The notes under the pieces are model-generated. The model did not search any database, was not told the DNA's origin, and saw only the letters and a program-made list of their open reading frames with translations. From positions 30,359 through 94,358 of the forward strand of contig NZ_LGEC01000064.1 in the NCBI RefSeq assembly GCF_001279585.1: DNA of 64,000 bases. Reading direction: 5' to 3'. Of this stretch, positions 44,567 to 52,493 are shown in pieces. Made by a program: the position numbers and the translations under genes. This stretch comes from Nocardiopsis sp. NRRL B-16309 (GTDB lineage: Bacteria > Actinomycetota > Actinomycetes > Streptosporangiales > Streptosporangiaceae). Within the stretch, counting starts at the first letter, position 1. Each line of letters begins with the position of its first letter.

Positions 44567-44640
44567 GAAAGTGTGTACGACGGCCGGTGTTCCGTAGTAC
44601 TCCTGGAAGTACAGCACCTTCGTCCGCCGAGGAGTCGTCG

Positions 44641-44988
44641 ATGTCCGTTCGCCGCGTCATGCCCATCGTCCATTCGGAGACCGTGCCGGAAAGCCGCGAG
44701 TTCTACGGCCTGCTGGGCTTCGAGGAGGTCATGAACCACGGGTGGATCATGACGCTCGCCTCCCCCTCCCACCCGACGGCGCAGGTCAGCTTCATGGTCG
44801 AGGACGCGACCGCACCGGTCGCCCCCGACATGAGCGTCGAGGTGGAGGACGTGGACGCGGCCTACGCGGCGATGCGCGAGAGCGGCGCGGAGATCGTCCA
44901 CCCGTTGCGGGACGAGGAGTGGGGTGTACGGCGGTTCTTCGTCCGCGACCCGAGCGGGCAGGTCGTCAACGTCCTGGAGCACCGCTGA
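44641..44988 (+). CDS. VOC-family (glyoxalase-like) protein
   Basis: A 115-residue single VOC domain: RRVMPIVHSETVPESREFYG, LLGFEEVMNHGWIM, VEVEDVDAAYAAMRESGAEI and the closing RFFVRDPSGQVVNVLEHR. This type includes small resistance and isomerase proteins without a known substrate. ATG 44641 follows GAGGAG. Its 3' end overlaps the convergent MFS gene by 23 bp. Confidence 0.88.
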   Translation: MSVRRVMPIVHSETVPESREFYGLLGFEEVMNHGWIMTLASPSHPTAQVSFMVEDATAPVAPDMSVEVEDVDAAYAAMRESGAEIVHPLRDEEWGVRRFFVRDPSGQVVNVLEHR

Positions 44989-46342
44989 CCGGTGCCGGTT
45001 CCGCGCGGCGTCGCGGGATGCGTGGCGCGAGGACGGCGACGGCACCGAGCGCGGCGGCCATGAGCAGGAAGGCGGCCGTGTCCGTACCGGCCCCGGCCGC
45101 CACCGCGGTCGCCGCGGCGAGACCGACAGCGCCGCCGAACTGCTTGCCGGTGTTCATCAGACCGGAGGCCGCCCCGGCCTGCTCCGCCGGGACGCCCGTG
45201 GTCACGATGGTGGCGAGCGGGGTGTTCAGCAGGCCACCGCCGACGCCGATGACCACGCTGGGCGCGAGGACCGTGAGCCCGAAGGGACCGCTGTCCGCCA
45301 GTGCCTGCCAGACGAGGCCGAGCCCGGCCGCCACCGCCCCCGCGCAGACGAGCGCACGGGCCGGGACGCGCCTCATCAGGCGCGGAGCGGCCCAGGTGTT
45401 GACCGCGAGCATGCTCAGGGTCAGGGGAAGGAACGCCAGTCCGGCCTGGAGCGGGGTGTAGCCCCACTGGTCCTGTATCCGGAACGTGAGGAAGTACCAG
45501 AGCCCCACCTGGAAGCAGACGGCCGTCAGGGCGGTGGCGATGTTCCCCCGCAGGATGAGGCGGTCGCGCAGGAGGGCGGCGGGCACGAGCCGGTGCGGGG
45601 TCCGGCGCTGCTCCAAGACGAGCAGGACGAACAGCAGCACGCTCGCCGCCCCGGCCGCGGTGAAGGCCGACGCCGAGCCCGGGGTTCCGGCGACCGAGAG
45701 CGCGTAGGTGGCGCACGTGAAGCCGCCGGTGGCCAGCACGGCGCCGGCGAGGCTGATGCGTCCGCCGCGCCGGTCGTCGGGCGTCCACCGCCACAGGGCG
45801 ACGGCCCCGAGGACGACGGCGGCGCCGATCGGCAGGTTGACCAGCAGGACGGCCCGCCACGAGAACAGGTCGGTGAGCACGCCGCCGGTGACGGTACCGA
45901 GGCCGCCGCCGGCCAGACTGACCGCCGTCCAGACGGCGACCGCCCGGATACGGGCGGGCCCCTCGGGATACGCGGCCGTGAGCAGGGTGAAGGTCGCCGG
46001 GGACACGACGGCGGCGGACAGCCCCTGTGCCGCCCGCGCGCCGATGAGCATCCAGCCCTCGGTCGCCAGTCCGCCCACCGCGCTCGCGAGGGTGAAGGAC
46101 GCGATGCCCCAGGCGAGCACGCGTGCCGTGCCGAGCACGTCGGCCAGCCGCGCCCCGACGAGCAGCACTCCCGCGAAGCCGAGGCCGTAGGCCAGGGCCA
46201 CCCAGGTCGCCGCCACACTGCCCAGGGCGAGTTCGGCCCGGATCGACGGGAGGGCGATGTTGATGACCGAGATGTCCAGCACCACCATCAGCTGGGCCGC
46301 GCAGGACGCCCACAGGGCGAGTCGTCCGGTCGCCGTGGACAC
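44966..46342 (-). CDS. MFS drug/proton antiporter, DHA2 type
   Basis: A 458-residue transporter with 12-14 transmembrane segments. It shows LMVVLDISVINIALPSIRAE, the DHA2 form of the first helix, GARLADVLGTARVLAWGI in loop 2-3, and the antiporter motif C-like GGGLGTVTGGVL in helix 5. GTG 46342 follows AAGGAGG. It is divergent from a TetR gene across a double operator, the normal set-up for a drug-induced efflux pump. Confidence 0.92.
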   Translation of the reverse strand: MSTATGRLALWASCAAQLMVVLDISVINIALPSIRAELALGSVAATWVALAYGLGFAGVLLVGARLADVLGTARVLAWGIASFTLASAVGGLATEGWMLIGARAAQGLSAAVVSPATFTLLTAAYPEGPARIRAVAVWTAVSLAGGGLGTVTGGVLTDLFSWRAVLLVNLPIGAAVVLGAVALWRWTPDDRRGGRISLAGAVLATGGFTCATYALSVAGTPGSASAFTAAGAASVLLFVLLVLEQRRTPHRLVPAALLRDRLILRGNIATALTAVCFQVGLWYFLTFRIQDQWGYTPLQAGLAFLPLTLSMLAVNTWAAPRLMRRVPARALVCAGAVAAGLGLVWQALADSGPFGLTVLAPSVVIGVGGGLLNTPLATIVTTGVPAEQAGAASGLMNTGKQFGGAVGLAAATAVAAGAGTDTAAFLLMAAALGAVAVLAPRIPRRRAEPAPVSGAPGR

Positions 46343-46354
46343 ACCAACCTCCTT

Positions 46355-46386
46355 GATACGCCTGTATCATTTGATACAAGCGTATC
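46355..46386. promoter_or_regulatory. Double TetR operator
   Basis: GATACGCCTGTATC (46355-46368) and GATACAAGCGTATC (46373-46386) are each dyads GATAC-N4-GTATC and almost exact reverse complements of each other. They lie between the divergent MFS and TetR starts, next to both. Confidence 0.88.
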
Positions 46387-46410
46387 ATCGGCAGCGGAAG
46401 GGAGGCGGTG

Positions 46411-47013
46411 ATGCCTGAGACCGAACGCCGCGCGCAGATCCTGGACGCCGTGGAACGGCTGCTGGGCCGGGGCGGCCTGGAAGCGGTGACCATGCGGGAG
46501 GTCGCCGCCGAGGCGGGGGTGTCGCTCCGCCTGGTCCAGTACTACGGCAGGAGCAAGGACGAACTCCTCACCGCGGCCCTGGAGCGGCTGGCCGACAAGA
46601 GCGTCCGGCGCTGGCACGCCCGGAGCGAGGAGCACGCGCGGAACGGGCGACCGGAGGACGGGTCGGCACTCCCCCGAGTCAGGGCGTTCCTCGACGAGGC
46701 GCTGCCCACCGACGAGGCGAGTCGCTCCTTCCACCGCGTCGGCGTCTCTCTGGAGCTGCTGACGATCACCCGGCCGGGCGCGGCCGCGGAGGCCTACCGG
46801 GCCCATCTCGGCGCCCTGGCCGACCACCTCGCCGGGATCCTGCGCACCGACCCGCGCATCGGTGCCGCGGACGCGCACCGGCTCGCGTCGGAGACCATGG
46901 CCCTCGCGCACGGCGTGGGGTCCCTCCTCATGGCCGGGCAGATGACGCAGTCGGCGGCCGAAGCGCTGCTCGACGGCTACGTCGACCGTCTGGCGGCCCG
47001 GCTCTCCACCTGA
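46411..47013 (+). CDS. TetR-family repressor of the adjacent MFS pump
   Basis: A 200-residue repressor. Helix-turn-helix at 5-52 (RRAQILDAVERLLGRGGLEA, then AAEAGVSLRLVQYYGRSKDE); the C-terminal domain is of the BetI-like type (HRLASETMALAHGVGSLLM). ATG 46411 follows GGGAGG; the GTG just before is less likely. Target: the divergent DHA2 gene and itself, through the GATAC-N4-GTATC pair. Confidence 0.92.
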   Translation: MPETERRAQILDAVERLLGRGGLEAVTMREVAAEAGVSLRLVQYYGRSKDELLTAALERLADKSVRRWHARSEEHARNGRPEDGSALPRVRAFLDEALPTDEASRSFHRVGVSLELLTITRPGAAAEAYRAHLGALADHLAGILRTDPRIGAADAHRLASETMALAHGVGSLLMAGQMTQSAAEALLDGYVDRLAARLST

Positions 47014-47097
47014 CCCCCGGGGCCCTCGACCGCCGGGCACGCCGCCCGCCCCCTGCGCGACCATTCCACAGCGGCGGCAGCACCGCTCACATGGAGC

Positions 47098-47283
47098 TCA
47101 GGGACTGGCGTCGCTCAGCGCAGTCTGTGGGCGGAATCCGACGACACAGGCCAGTTCGGTGTCCTCGTCCGGCCTCAACTCGCCGGGGGAGTTCTCCGGC
47201 ACGTGCAGGATGTCACCGGGGCCCGACGTGACGGTGTCGCCGCGAGCGTGGACGGTCACGGCCACGGAGACGGCGATCGACCC
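47098..47283 (-). pseudogene. C-terminal fragment of a cupin protein
   Basis: The frame ending at TGA 47098-47100 encodes GSIAVSVAVTVHARGDTVTS, GPGDILHVPENSPGELRPDE, the second half of a cupin barrel. The first cupin motif with its metal-binding histidines is absent, and the His usual after Pro-x-x-x-Pro is Gly. Homology stops near 47283, exactly where another relic on the plus strand begins. Confidence 0.55.
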
Positions 47284-47488
47284 AGTCAGTATGCTCGCTT
47301 CCTCACTGGCCGCTCTGGACGTCCTGCGGCATCTGGGCGGGTTCGGCGAGCCCGCCTCACTCAACCGGCGCGTGGGAGTGTGGACGCACGACCTGACGCT
47401 CGACGAACAGGTCGTTGAACGCGCCTACGACTGTCCTACCTGCGCCGGCGTGCGACCGCCCGTGAACCGACTTCGAGGAGTCCGTTGA
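47282..47488 (+). pseudogene. C-terminal fragment of a ThiF/TOMM-type adenylating protein
   Basis: Plus-strand frame ending TGA 47486-47488. It encodes MLASSLAALDVLRHLGGFGE, then PASLNRRVGVWTHDLTLDEQ and ERAYDCPTCAG, like the tail and zinc CxxC of ThiF-family partner proteins of RiPP (thiazole/oxazole) clusters. The ATP-binding body is missing. Its stop overlaps the HIT start codon as TTGA, so the two genes were probably an operon before truncation. Confidence 0.5.
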
Positions 47489-47975
47489 ACACCGCACCGC
47501 CTTCTGCCCCCGACTGTGTCTTCTGCCGGATCGTGGCCGGGGGCGCCCCCGCCCACCACATCTGGGAGGACACCGACCATCTGGCGTTCCTGTCGATCTT
47601 CCCCAACACCGAGGGCTTCTCCGTCGTCATCCCCAAGGCCCACCGCACCAGCTACGTGGTGGATCTGGAGCCGGGAGAGTACGCCGCCCTGCACCGGGCG
47701 GCTCGTGAGGTCGCGCGCCTGCTGGATGCGGCGTTTCCCGACGTGGCCCGCACGGGGATCATGTACGAGGGCTACGGGGTCGACCACGCCCACGCGAAGC
47801 TGTTCCCATGCACGGTACGGCGGGCAACGCGGGCGACGACTGGCGAGAGGTGGCCTCGCCGGTGGAGGGGTACTTCGACCAGTACCAGGGTTACCTGTCC
47901 TCCCACGACCACAAACGTGCTGACGACGCCTGGTTGGCGGGCGTCGCGGAGCACATCAGGAACACGACGCCCTGA
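47485..47975 (+). pseudogene. HIT-family protein with a frameshift
   Basis: TTG 47485, behind GAGGAG, opens a HIT nucleotide hydrolase: CVFCRIVAGGAPAHHIWEDT, FPNTEGFSVVIPKAHRTSYV, YEGYGVDHAHAKLFP. At about 47808 the frame must shift by one base; the continuation MHGTAGNAGDDWREVASPVE, then GYFDQYQGYLSSHDHKRADD runs to TGA 47973-47975. Unshifted, the protein would end in nonsense far downstream. A single missing C in the TTCCCATG stretch explains it. Either a recent mutation or a sequencing error. Confidence 0.75.
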
Positions 47976-47997
47976 TGTTTCGGGGGCGCGAACACCA

Positions 47998-48036
47998 CAG
48001 GGGTGGTGCGGACGAAGTTCGTCCGCACCACCCCTG
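47998..48036. terminator. 19-bp hairpin after the HIT gene
   Basis: A 19-base arm (47998-48016, CAGGGGTGGTGCGGACGAA) and its exact complement (48018-48036) are separated by one base. It can end transcripts from both sides. Confidence 0.85.
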
Positions 48037-48059
48037 CTTCACGCCGGTTCACGGCGTCG

Positions 48060-48209
48060 TCAGTTGTTGCCGTCGTCGTTCATCGCGGCCTTCCTCTTGT
48101 CGCAGGTGGTCGTGTCGGTGAAGGCCGTGGCATGCCCCGGGATACTCGCTCGGCCCCGGAACCCATCAAAGCCCTCCGCCGGACCCCCGCCAATGGGATT
48201 GCTCGTCAT
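48060..48209 (-). CDS. Candidate small ORF (49 aa)
   Basis: ATG 48209, close behind GGGAG, opens 49 codons ending in TTTCDKRKAAMNDDGNN; the 19-bp hairpin follows 24 bp after the stop. The polar, Lys/Asp/Asn-containing tail differs from typical shadow ORFs in this DNA. No family is recognised. It lies in a relic-rich area, so it may be the tail of a lost gene or a short peptide gene. Confidence 0.3.
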   Translation of the reverse strand: MTSNPIGGGPAEGFDGFRGRASIPGHATAFTDTTTCDKRKAAMNDDGNN

Positions 48210-48300
48210 TGCTCCCGAACGACTGCCCCGGGCACCGTTTCCTTCGGTCGGTGGCGGGCGGTGGACAGGGACGGCCCCGAGACCCGGCGTCAACGGCGAC

Positions 48301-48420
48301 CGTGTCGAAGCGGCCGACCTCGTCTGCGGGGCGGCCGTCCGGGACTCCAAGCACCCCGCCAACCGCCACCTCTCCTTCCCCGCCGACGAGTGGGACGCCT
48401 TCCTCACAACCGCCCGCCTC
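48301..48420 (+). pseudogene. DUF397 gene relic, copy A
   Basis: Encodes RVEAADLVCGAAVRDSKHPA, NRHLSFPADEWDAFLTTARL, the C-terminal half of a DUF397 protein. The N-terminal Trp-x-x-Ser-Ser-Tyr-Ser part is missing and the expected stop has become CAA. DUF397 genes normally pair with XRE regulators in actinomycetes. The 3' end is the left copy of the 78-bp direct repeat flanking the lasso cluster. Confidence 0.7.
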
Positions 48421-48458
48421 CAACGAACGTCGGGGCCCCACCGATCACGGCGGGGCCC
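48381..48458 (+). repeat. 78-bp direct repeat, left copy
   Basis: Aligns without gaps to 53118-53195 with about ten mismatches. It covers the end of a DUF397 gene and the hairpin GGGGCCCC...GGGGCCCC behind it (48432-48459). Together the copies enclose the NUDIX-XRE-lasso region. Confidence 0.85.
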
Positions 48459-48517
48459 CGCTCACGATCTCACGGAACCATCCGATCTACGGGCGCGGGC
48501 AGCTCCCGACGCGGGGC

Positions 48518-48985
48518 TCATCCCGCATGGGGCGGTCCGGCCCGGACGGCGTGCGCCACTCTCAGCCGCTGAGTGTGGTGCATCGCCAGTCCCTCCAGTT
48601 CCTCGGGCGCGAACCACCGCGCCTCGTGCGACTCACTGCTCACCTGGAGGTCACCACCGAGCAACACGGCCCGGAAGCACACGTTGAACTGGCGGCGCAC
48701 CTCGCCGTCGCTGTAGGCGATGACGTGCCGGGCATCGGTGTAGGTACCGACCAGCCCGGTGATCTCAACGTCGTACCCGGTCTCCTCCCTCACCTCACGC
48801 ACAGCCGCCTGGGGCAGGCTCTCGGTCATCTCCATCGCCCCGCCCGGCATGGCCCACAGCCCGTTGTCGGTCCGCCGCTGCAACAGGAGGCGACCGGCGC
48901 CGTCAAACACCGCCGCACTGGCGGCCGCGACCAGGCTGTTCGGCGTCGGCGCTGCCGGATCGTCGTAGTACTCGGTTCGGGGCAC
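48518..48985 (-). CDS. NUDIX hydrolase
   Basis: A 155-residue NUDIX enzyme that cleaves nucleoside diphosphates linked to another group. The NUDIX box GGAMEMTESLPQAAVREVRE-ETGY is complete. GTG 48985 is chosen because it follows GGAG by 8 bp and starts 5 bp after the upstream gene's stop, matching relatives that begin PRTEYYDDP; GTG 49021 is an alternative. Cotranscribed with the XRE-DUF5919 gene. Whether it has any part in lasso biology is unknown. Confidence 0.9.
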   Translation of the reverse strand: MPRTEYYDDPAAPTPNSLVAAASAAVFDGAGRLLLQRRTDNGLWAMPGGAMEMTESLPQAAVREVREETGYDVEITGLVGTYTDARHVIAYSDGEVRRQFNVCFRAVLLGGDLQVSSESHEARWFAPEELEGLAMHHTQRLRVAHAVRAGPPHAG

Positions 48986-48990
48986 GGGTT

Positions 48991-49737
48991 TCACTCCACA
49001 AGAGGTTCGGCTGTCCGCCACACTGCATCGACACTCGCAGCGTAGGCGTCGAACAGACCATTATCGACACTTCGGTGCAAATGGAACAATGGATTCCCAT
49101 AGGCGTTCATGCCGTAGATATGAGTGTTGACGAACATCTCATTGTCAGCACGGTAGACCGAGTTGTACAGGGTGGTGCTGTGTTGCGCGATGGCCACCCC
49201 TTCCAAACCAATAATTGGCCTGTAGTGCAGATGTGCGAGTTCGCAGCGCGACTCGATCCCGTGACCAAAAGCCTCCTCCTCACCACGTGCCCTGACAGCA
49301 GCGCAGCCTGGGTCACCGATCAGAATTCTGATTCGAACTCCGACCTGAGCCTTGTGGCGGAGAAGGCCATTCCAATCAGGCATCTGCTCGTGCAGGAACA
49401 ACGCGGCATAGACCATGATGTCGATGGATTCAGAGGCCTGGTCGAACATGGCCCGCCATATCTCGATCGGAACCTCGGAGCGGTGACGGTGGACCGCGGT
49501 GAGATCCGATCCGGTGGGATCGGCGGACACCTTCGGGCGAGTTCTCAGAGCCGGCCACAGATGGTGCACTTCCACGTCGAGCGCCCCCGCCACCGCATGA
49601 GCATTGCGCAGACGCGGCACGCGCCCGTTGTTGACCCACCGCTCAACGGTCTTGGGATCGGCGCCGACCTGTTCGGCGAGGGAGGCTGCTGTGTTCCCTG
49701 AGCGCACCAGAGCAGCACGCAGTCGCTCGTTGGCCAT
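48991..49737 (-). CDS. XRE-family regulator with DUF5919 (PLD-like) domain
   Basis: A 248-residue protein. Residues 1-60 form a helix-turn-helix (RLRAALVRSGNTAASLAEQV, ADPKTVERWVNNGRVPRLRN). The remainder resembles DUF5919, a phospholipase-D-like fold without obvious HKD motifs (FDQASESIDIMVYAALFLHE, VGVRIRILIGDPGCAAV). Such fusions act as regulators in actinomycetes. It is divergent from the lasso precursor gene with an inverted repeat in between, so it is the likely cluster regulator. Its DNA is less GC-rich than the surroundings. Confidence 0.85.
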   Translation of the reverse strand: MANERLRAALVRSGNTAASLAEQVGADPKTVERWVNNGRVPRLRNAHAVAGALDVEVHHLWPALRTRPKVSADPTGSDLTAVHRHRSEVPIEIWRAMFDQASESIDIMVYAALFLHEQMPDWNGLLRHKAQVGVRIRILIGDPGCAAVRARGEEEAFGHGIESRCELAHLHYRPIIGLEGVAIAQHSTTLYNSVYRADNEMFVNTHIYGMNAYGNPLFHLHRSVDNGLFDAYAASVDAVWRTAEPLVE

Positions 49738-49768
49738 AGGGACGTTTCTACCGCACCAGGACGTCCCT
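49738..49768. promoter_or_regulatory. Inverted repeat AGGGACGT / ACGTCCCT
   Basis: AGGGACGT (49738-49745) and ACGTCCCT (49761-49768), 15 bp apart, just upstream of the XRE gene and in the promoter region shared with the lasso operon. A candidate XRE binding site. Confidence 0.5.
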
Positions 49769-49846
49769 GAGGACGCGCTTGACGTGGTAGTGACATCCTG
49801 AGATGTGGTCGACTCTGGAATCCCCGAGTGCAACGGAGACGACTCA

Positions 49847-49993
49847 ATGACCGGCCCTAGCCCTGTGAACGGCGAGAACACCATAATTCCCAACGTGGAT
49901 GACGAACTCATCAAGGTCGGCGACGCCGCAGACCTGACCGAGGGGACCAGCACTCGGAGCGGCACCGAGGACAAGCGCTACAAGTACCAGTAG
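49847..49993 (+). CDS. Lasso peptide precursor, albusnodin type
   Basis: A 48-residue precursor. The leader (1-32) ends ELIKVGDAADLTE, with the conserved Thr at -2 (Thr31). The predicted core is GTSTRSGTEDKRYKYQ: Gly1 and Glu9 (precursor Gly33 and Glu41) would close a nine-residue macrolactam ring, leaving the tail DKRYKYQ. Glu9 is the only acid at ring positions 7-9. Lys11, next to the ring, and Lys14 are possible acetylation sites for the GNAT enzyme encoded downstream. ATG 49847 follows GGAG by 8 bp; GTG 49805 is less likely. Confidence 0.85.
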   Translation: MTGPSPVNGENTIIPNVDDELIKVGDAADLTEGTSTRSGTEDKRYKYQ

Positions 49994-50001
49994 ACCGCCC
50001 C

Positions 50002-50033
50002 GTGGGACGGTGCGACTGGACGCACCGTCCCAC
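50002..50033 (+). terminator. Stem-loop between precursor and cyclase genes
   Basis: GTGGGACGGTGCG and CGCACCGTCCCAC make a perfect 13-bp stem with a 6-base loop, 8 bp after the precursor stop and 19 bp before the cyclase start. It probably acts as a partial terminator or mRNA stabiliser that favours precursor expression. Confidence 0.8.
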
Positions 50034-50052
50034 AGCTTGGAAGGAGGAATCC

Positions 50053-51774
50053 GTGCGCTTCTTCGGAGGATCGTCCGCTATGGATGGAGGTGCCCTCTGG
50101 AGTCCAATGAAGACCCAATGGTCTCTGAGACACCCCTCAGGGAATGTGTGGGCGACCAGTACAGCCGATCGGATCCAGACCGCCGAGATGGCTTCCCTGG
50201 CACGCTGGGCCGTGATCCTCGGTACTCACGACGTGGCTGAAACCGAGTTCGAAACCTGGCTGAGCGGGGAGAAGCCTCTCCTGCCCGCCGCCTGGCCCGG
50301 TTCCTACACCATCGTGCTCGGTGACGGCTTGGGCGTGTCCGTGTTCGCCGATCCAGCGCACGCCGTACCGGTCTACTACACCGAAGTGAATGACGGGGTC
50401 GTGTGGGCCTCGTCGAGCTTTGCACTTTCTCCGCTGGCCGGGACCGGCATCAACCTGGACTGGGCCGCTGACCTGATAGCCGACCCGGCCGGGTTCACCC
50501 CCATCGATCGCTCAGCCTTCAACGGCGTCTCGATGGTGCCGCCCGGATATCGCCTCGACCTGGCCGGAACTCATTCTCCGATCGTTCGGCGCTGGTGGAA
50601 CCCTCCGCCCCCTGTACGCCCACAGAACGCTTCAGCAGGCTTCCGGCGAGCACTCGAAGACGCCGTTCTTGCACGCCTCTCCTTCGGGCGGACGATCTCG
50701 TGTGACCTCAGCGGGGGGCTCGACTCGACATCGCTGTGTCTGCTCTCAGCAAGAAAGGCACAGCCAGGGCAGCAGATCATCGCCTGCACGGTTCGGCCGG
50801 AAGGCGTCCACCACGGCGGCGACCTGGACCACGCACGCGCGGCCGTGGACGATCGCCAGGACATCCGGCACCTGGTTCTCCCACTACCGGACGACGCGGC
50901 TCCCTTCGTCGGCATCACAGGTGGCCCGGCAACAGACGAACCGGCTCCTTCAACGATCACCCGTGCCAGACATCAGCGTGGCTATGCTCTGGTCGCAGCA
51001 CACGGAAGCCAGATCCACATCAGTGGCGACGGAGGCGACGCACTGCTGATGCAGGGGCCTGAGCACGCGTTGAGGCTGATGAAACGAGGGCGGTACCTTC
51101 GGGCTCTGCGTGATCTCCATGGATGGGCCAAACTCAATCGAGTGAGTCCTGCCCACATGTTGGCTGACACCGTTCTTCCCGCGCGGGCGCATCCGAACCT
51201 GCCACCGTGGCTCGAACCCAAGCGCGCGAACGGGGGCCGAGATCCGTCCAGGCGCTACCGGTCCGCGATTCCAGAAGCGGACTTTGACCTTGCCGCTCTG
51301 GCCGGTGTCGGACGTACGGCTCGATCCGACGTACAGCTCGCCGATCCTTCGGGCATCCGCTTGGAGAACCCCTTCCTCGACCGGGCTGTCATCGACGCCG
51401 CGCTGAGGTTCCCGATCACACACCGGGGATCACCGTGGGAGTACAAGCCGCAGATCACCACGGCGCTGACTGACGTGCTTCCGAACAAGTTGCTCCACAG
51501 ACGGGCCAAGGGCGGTACCGACGCCGACCATTACCGGGGGCTGCGCGCCAACCTCACCTCGGTTCTCGAGCTCACGGACGGGTGGCTGGCCGGGAACGGG
51601 ATTATCGATTCACGATTGCTCCGGTCAGAACTCAGGAGCGCGGCATCCGGCCGCCCGACGGCTTGGGGGGTGCTCGAGCCGACCATCGCCACAGAGATTT
51701 GGGCACGTTCCATCGAGTCGTGTGCTGCGCCCGGCTGGTACAGGGAGTGCGCACGGACGAGGAATCGGATATGA
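50053..51774 (+). CDS. Lasso peptide macrolactam cyclase (asparagine-synthetase-like)
   Basis: A 573-residue enzyme that adenylates the acidic ring residue and closes the isopeptide bond with Gly1. The N-terminal glutaminase-like domain lacks the catalytic Cys at position 2 (starts VRFFGG), as expected since ammonia is not used. The synthetase domain carries the PP-loop SGGLDSTS (220-227), HISGDGGDALL and LENPFLDRAVIDAAL. It matches the cyclases annotated as albusnodin/ikarugamycin family. GTG 50053 lies behind AAGGAGG. It overlaps the B gene as ATGA. Confidence 0.9.
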   Translation: MRFFGGSSAMDGGALWSPMKTQWSLRHPSGNVWATSTADRIQTAEMASLARWAVILGTHDVAETEFETWLSGEKPLLPAAWPGSYTIVLGDGLGVSVFADPAHAVPVYYTEVNDGVVWASSSFALSPLAGTGINLDWAADLIADPAGFTPIDRSAFNGVSMVPPGYRLDLAGTHSPIVRRWWNPPPPVRPQNASAGFRRALEDAVLARLSFGRTISCDLSGGLDSTSLCLLSARKAQPGQQIIACTVRPEGVHHGGDLDHARAAVDDRQDIRHLVLPLPDDAAPFVGITGGPATDEPAPSTITRARHQRGYALVAAHGSQIHISGDGGDALLMQGPEHALRLMKRGRYLRALRDLHGWAKLNRVSPAHMLADTVLPARAHPNLPPWLEPKRANGGRDPSRRYRSAIPEADFDLAALAGVGRTARSDVQLADPSGIRLENPFLDRAVIDAALRFPITHRGSPWEYKPQITTALTDVLPNKLLHRRAKGGTDADHYRGLRANLTSVLELTDGWLAGNGIIDSRLLRSELRSAASGRPTAWGVLEPTIATEIWARSIESCAAPGWYRECARTRNRI

Positions 51775-52493
51775 GCCTTCCGCGGTTCCTCTCTCCTGGT
51801 TCTCGCATGCGCTTCATGTGCTATCCCTCCGTCACGGTGGCCCTGGACGTCAGCGACGGCTCTGTCCACTTGCTAACGGGGTCGGCAGCGCGACTGATAT
51901 CCGAACTGGCTGCGGTGGCAGGGACGACTGAGGCGACAGCTACCGACGATCAACGTGCCTACCTCATCGAGCAACTGATCGACCGCCGCTGGCTCGTCGC
52001 GATTCCAGAGCCATCCGAATGGGAAGGCGTCCAGTCGGCCGATCCGCAGTCGCCCAGTTGGGGGACGAGGGAATCTGCGGCGGCCCTGATCCCCGTAGGG
52101 CCCGCTTCGCTGAAGTGGAGCCTGCTCGGTGTCACGGCTCTCGCTGTGGTCCTGTGCGCGCGGCACCTCGGTCCCACACGCACTCGCTTCGCGCGAGCCA
52201 GAAACCTGGCTCCTGGACCGCGGAAGCAGGGAACATCAGATAGGCGCGCGGCGGAGAGGGCAGCGCGCGCCGTTCGAGGGGTCGGTCGTGTGCTTCCTGC
52301 ACGGATCGCCTGTCTTGAGGAGGCCACCGCTACGGCCCTGGTTCTGTACTGGTCTGGGCACCGAGTGACGTGGCGGCACGGAGTCGCGACGGATCCCGTC
52401 CGCATGCACGCCTGGATCGAGGTTGACGGCAGTCCCGTGGGGGAAGCCGACGACATCACCGACTACACACCGTTCGAGGAACCATATGAGTGA
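51771..52493 (+). CDS. Fused lasso peptide B protein (leader-binding plus protease)
   Basis: A 240-residue protein. Residues 1-80 look like the PqqD/RRE leader-binding domain (FMCYPSVTVALDVSDGSVHL, then LIEQLIDRRWLV). Residues 110-240 are the transglutaminase-like leader peptidase with Cys181 (RIACLEEATATALVLYWSGH), His213 (MHAWIEVDG) and a nearby Asp219. Most actinobacterial lasso clusters split these into B1 and B2; here they are joined by a roughly 30-residue linker. ATG 51771 overlaps the cyclase stop, and its own 3' end overlaps the GNAT gene by 8 bp. Confidence 0.82.
   Translation: MSLPRFLSPGSRMRFMCYPSVTVALDVSDGSVHLLTGSAARLISELAAVAGTTEATATDDQRAYLIEQLIDRRWLVAIPEPSEWEGVQSADPQSPSWGTRESAAALIPVGPASLKWSLLGVTALAVVLCARHLGPTRTRFARARNLAPGPRKQGTSDRRAAERAARAVRGVGRVLPARIACLEEATATALVLYWSGHRVTWRHGVATDPVRMHAWIEVDGSPVGEADDITDYTPFEEPYE

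Noticed and set aside
47800..47815. Programmed frameshift in the HIT gene
   Set aside because: There is no slippery heptamer or downstream pseudoknot-like element, and HIT proteins are not known to use frameshifting.
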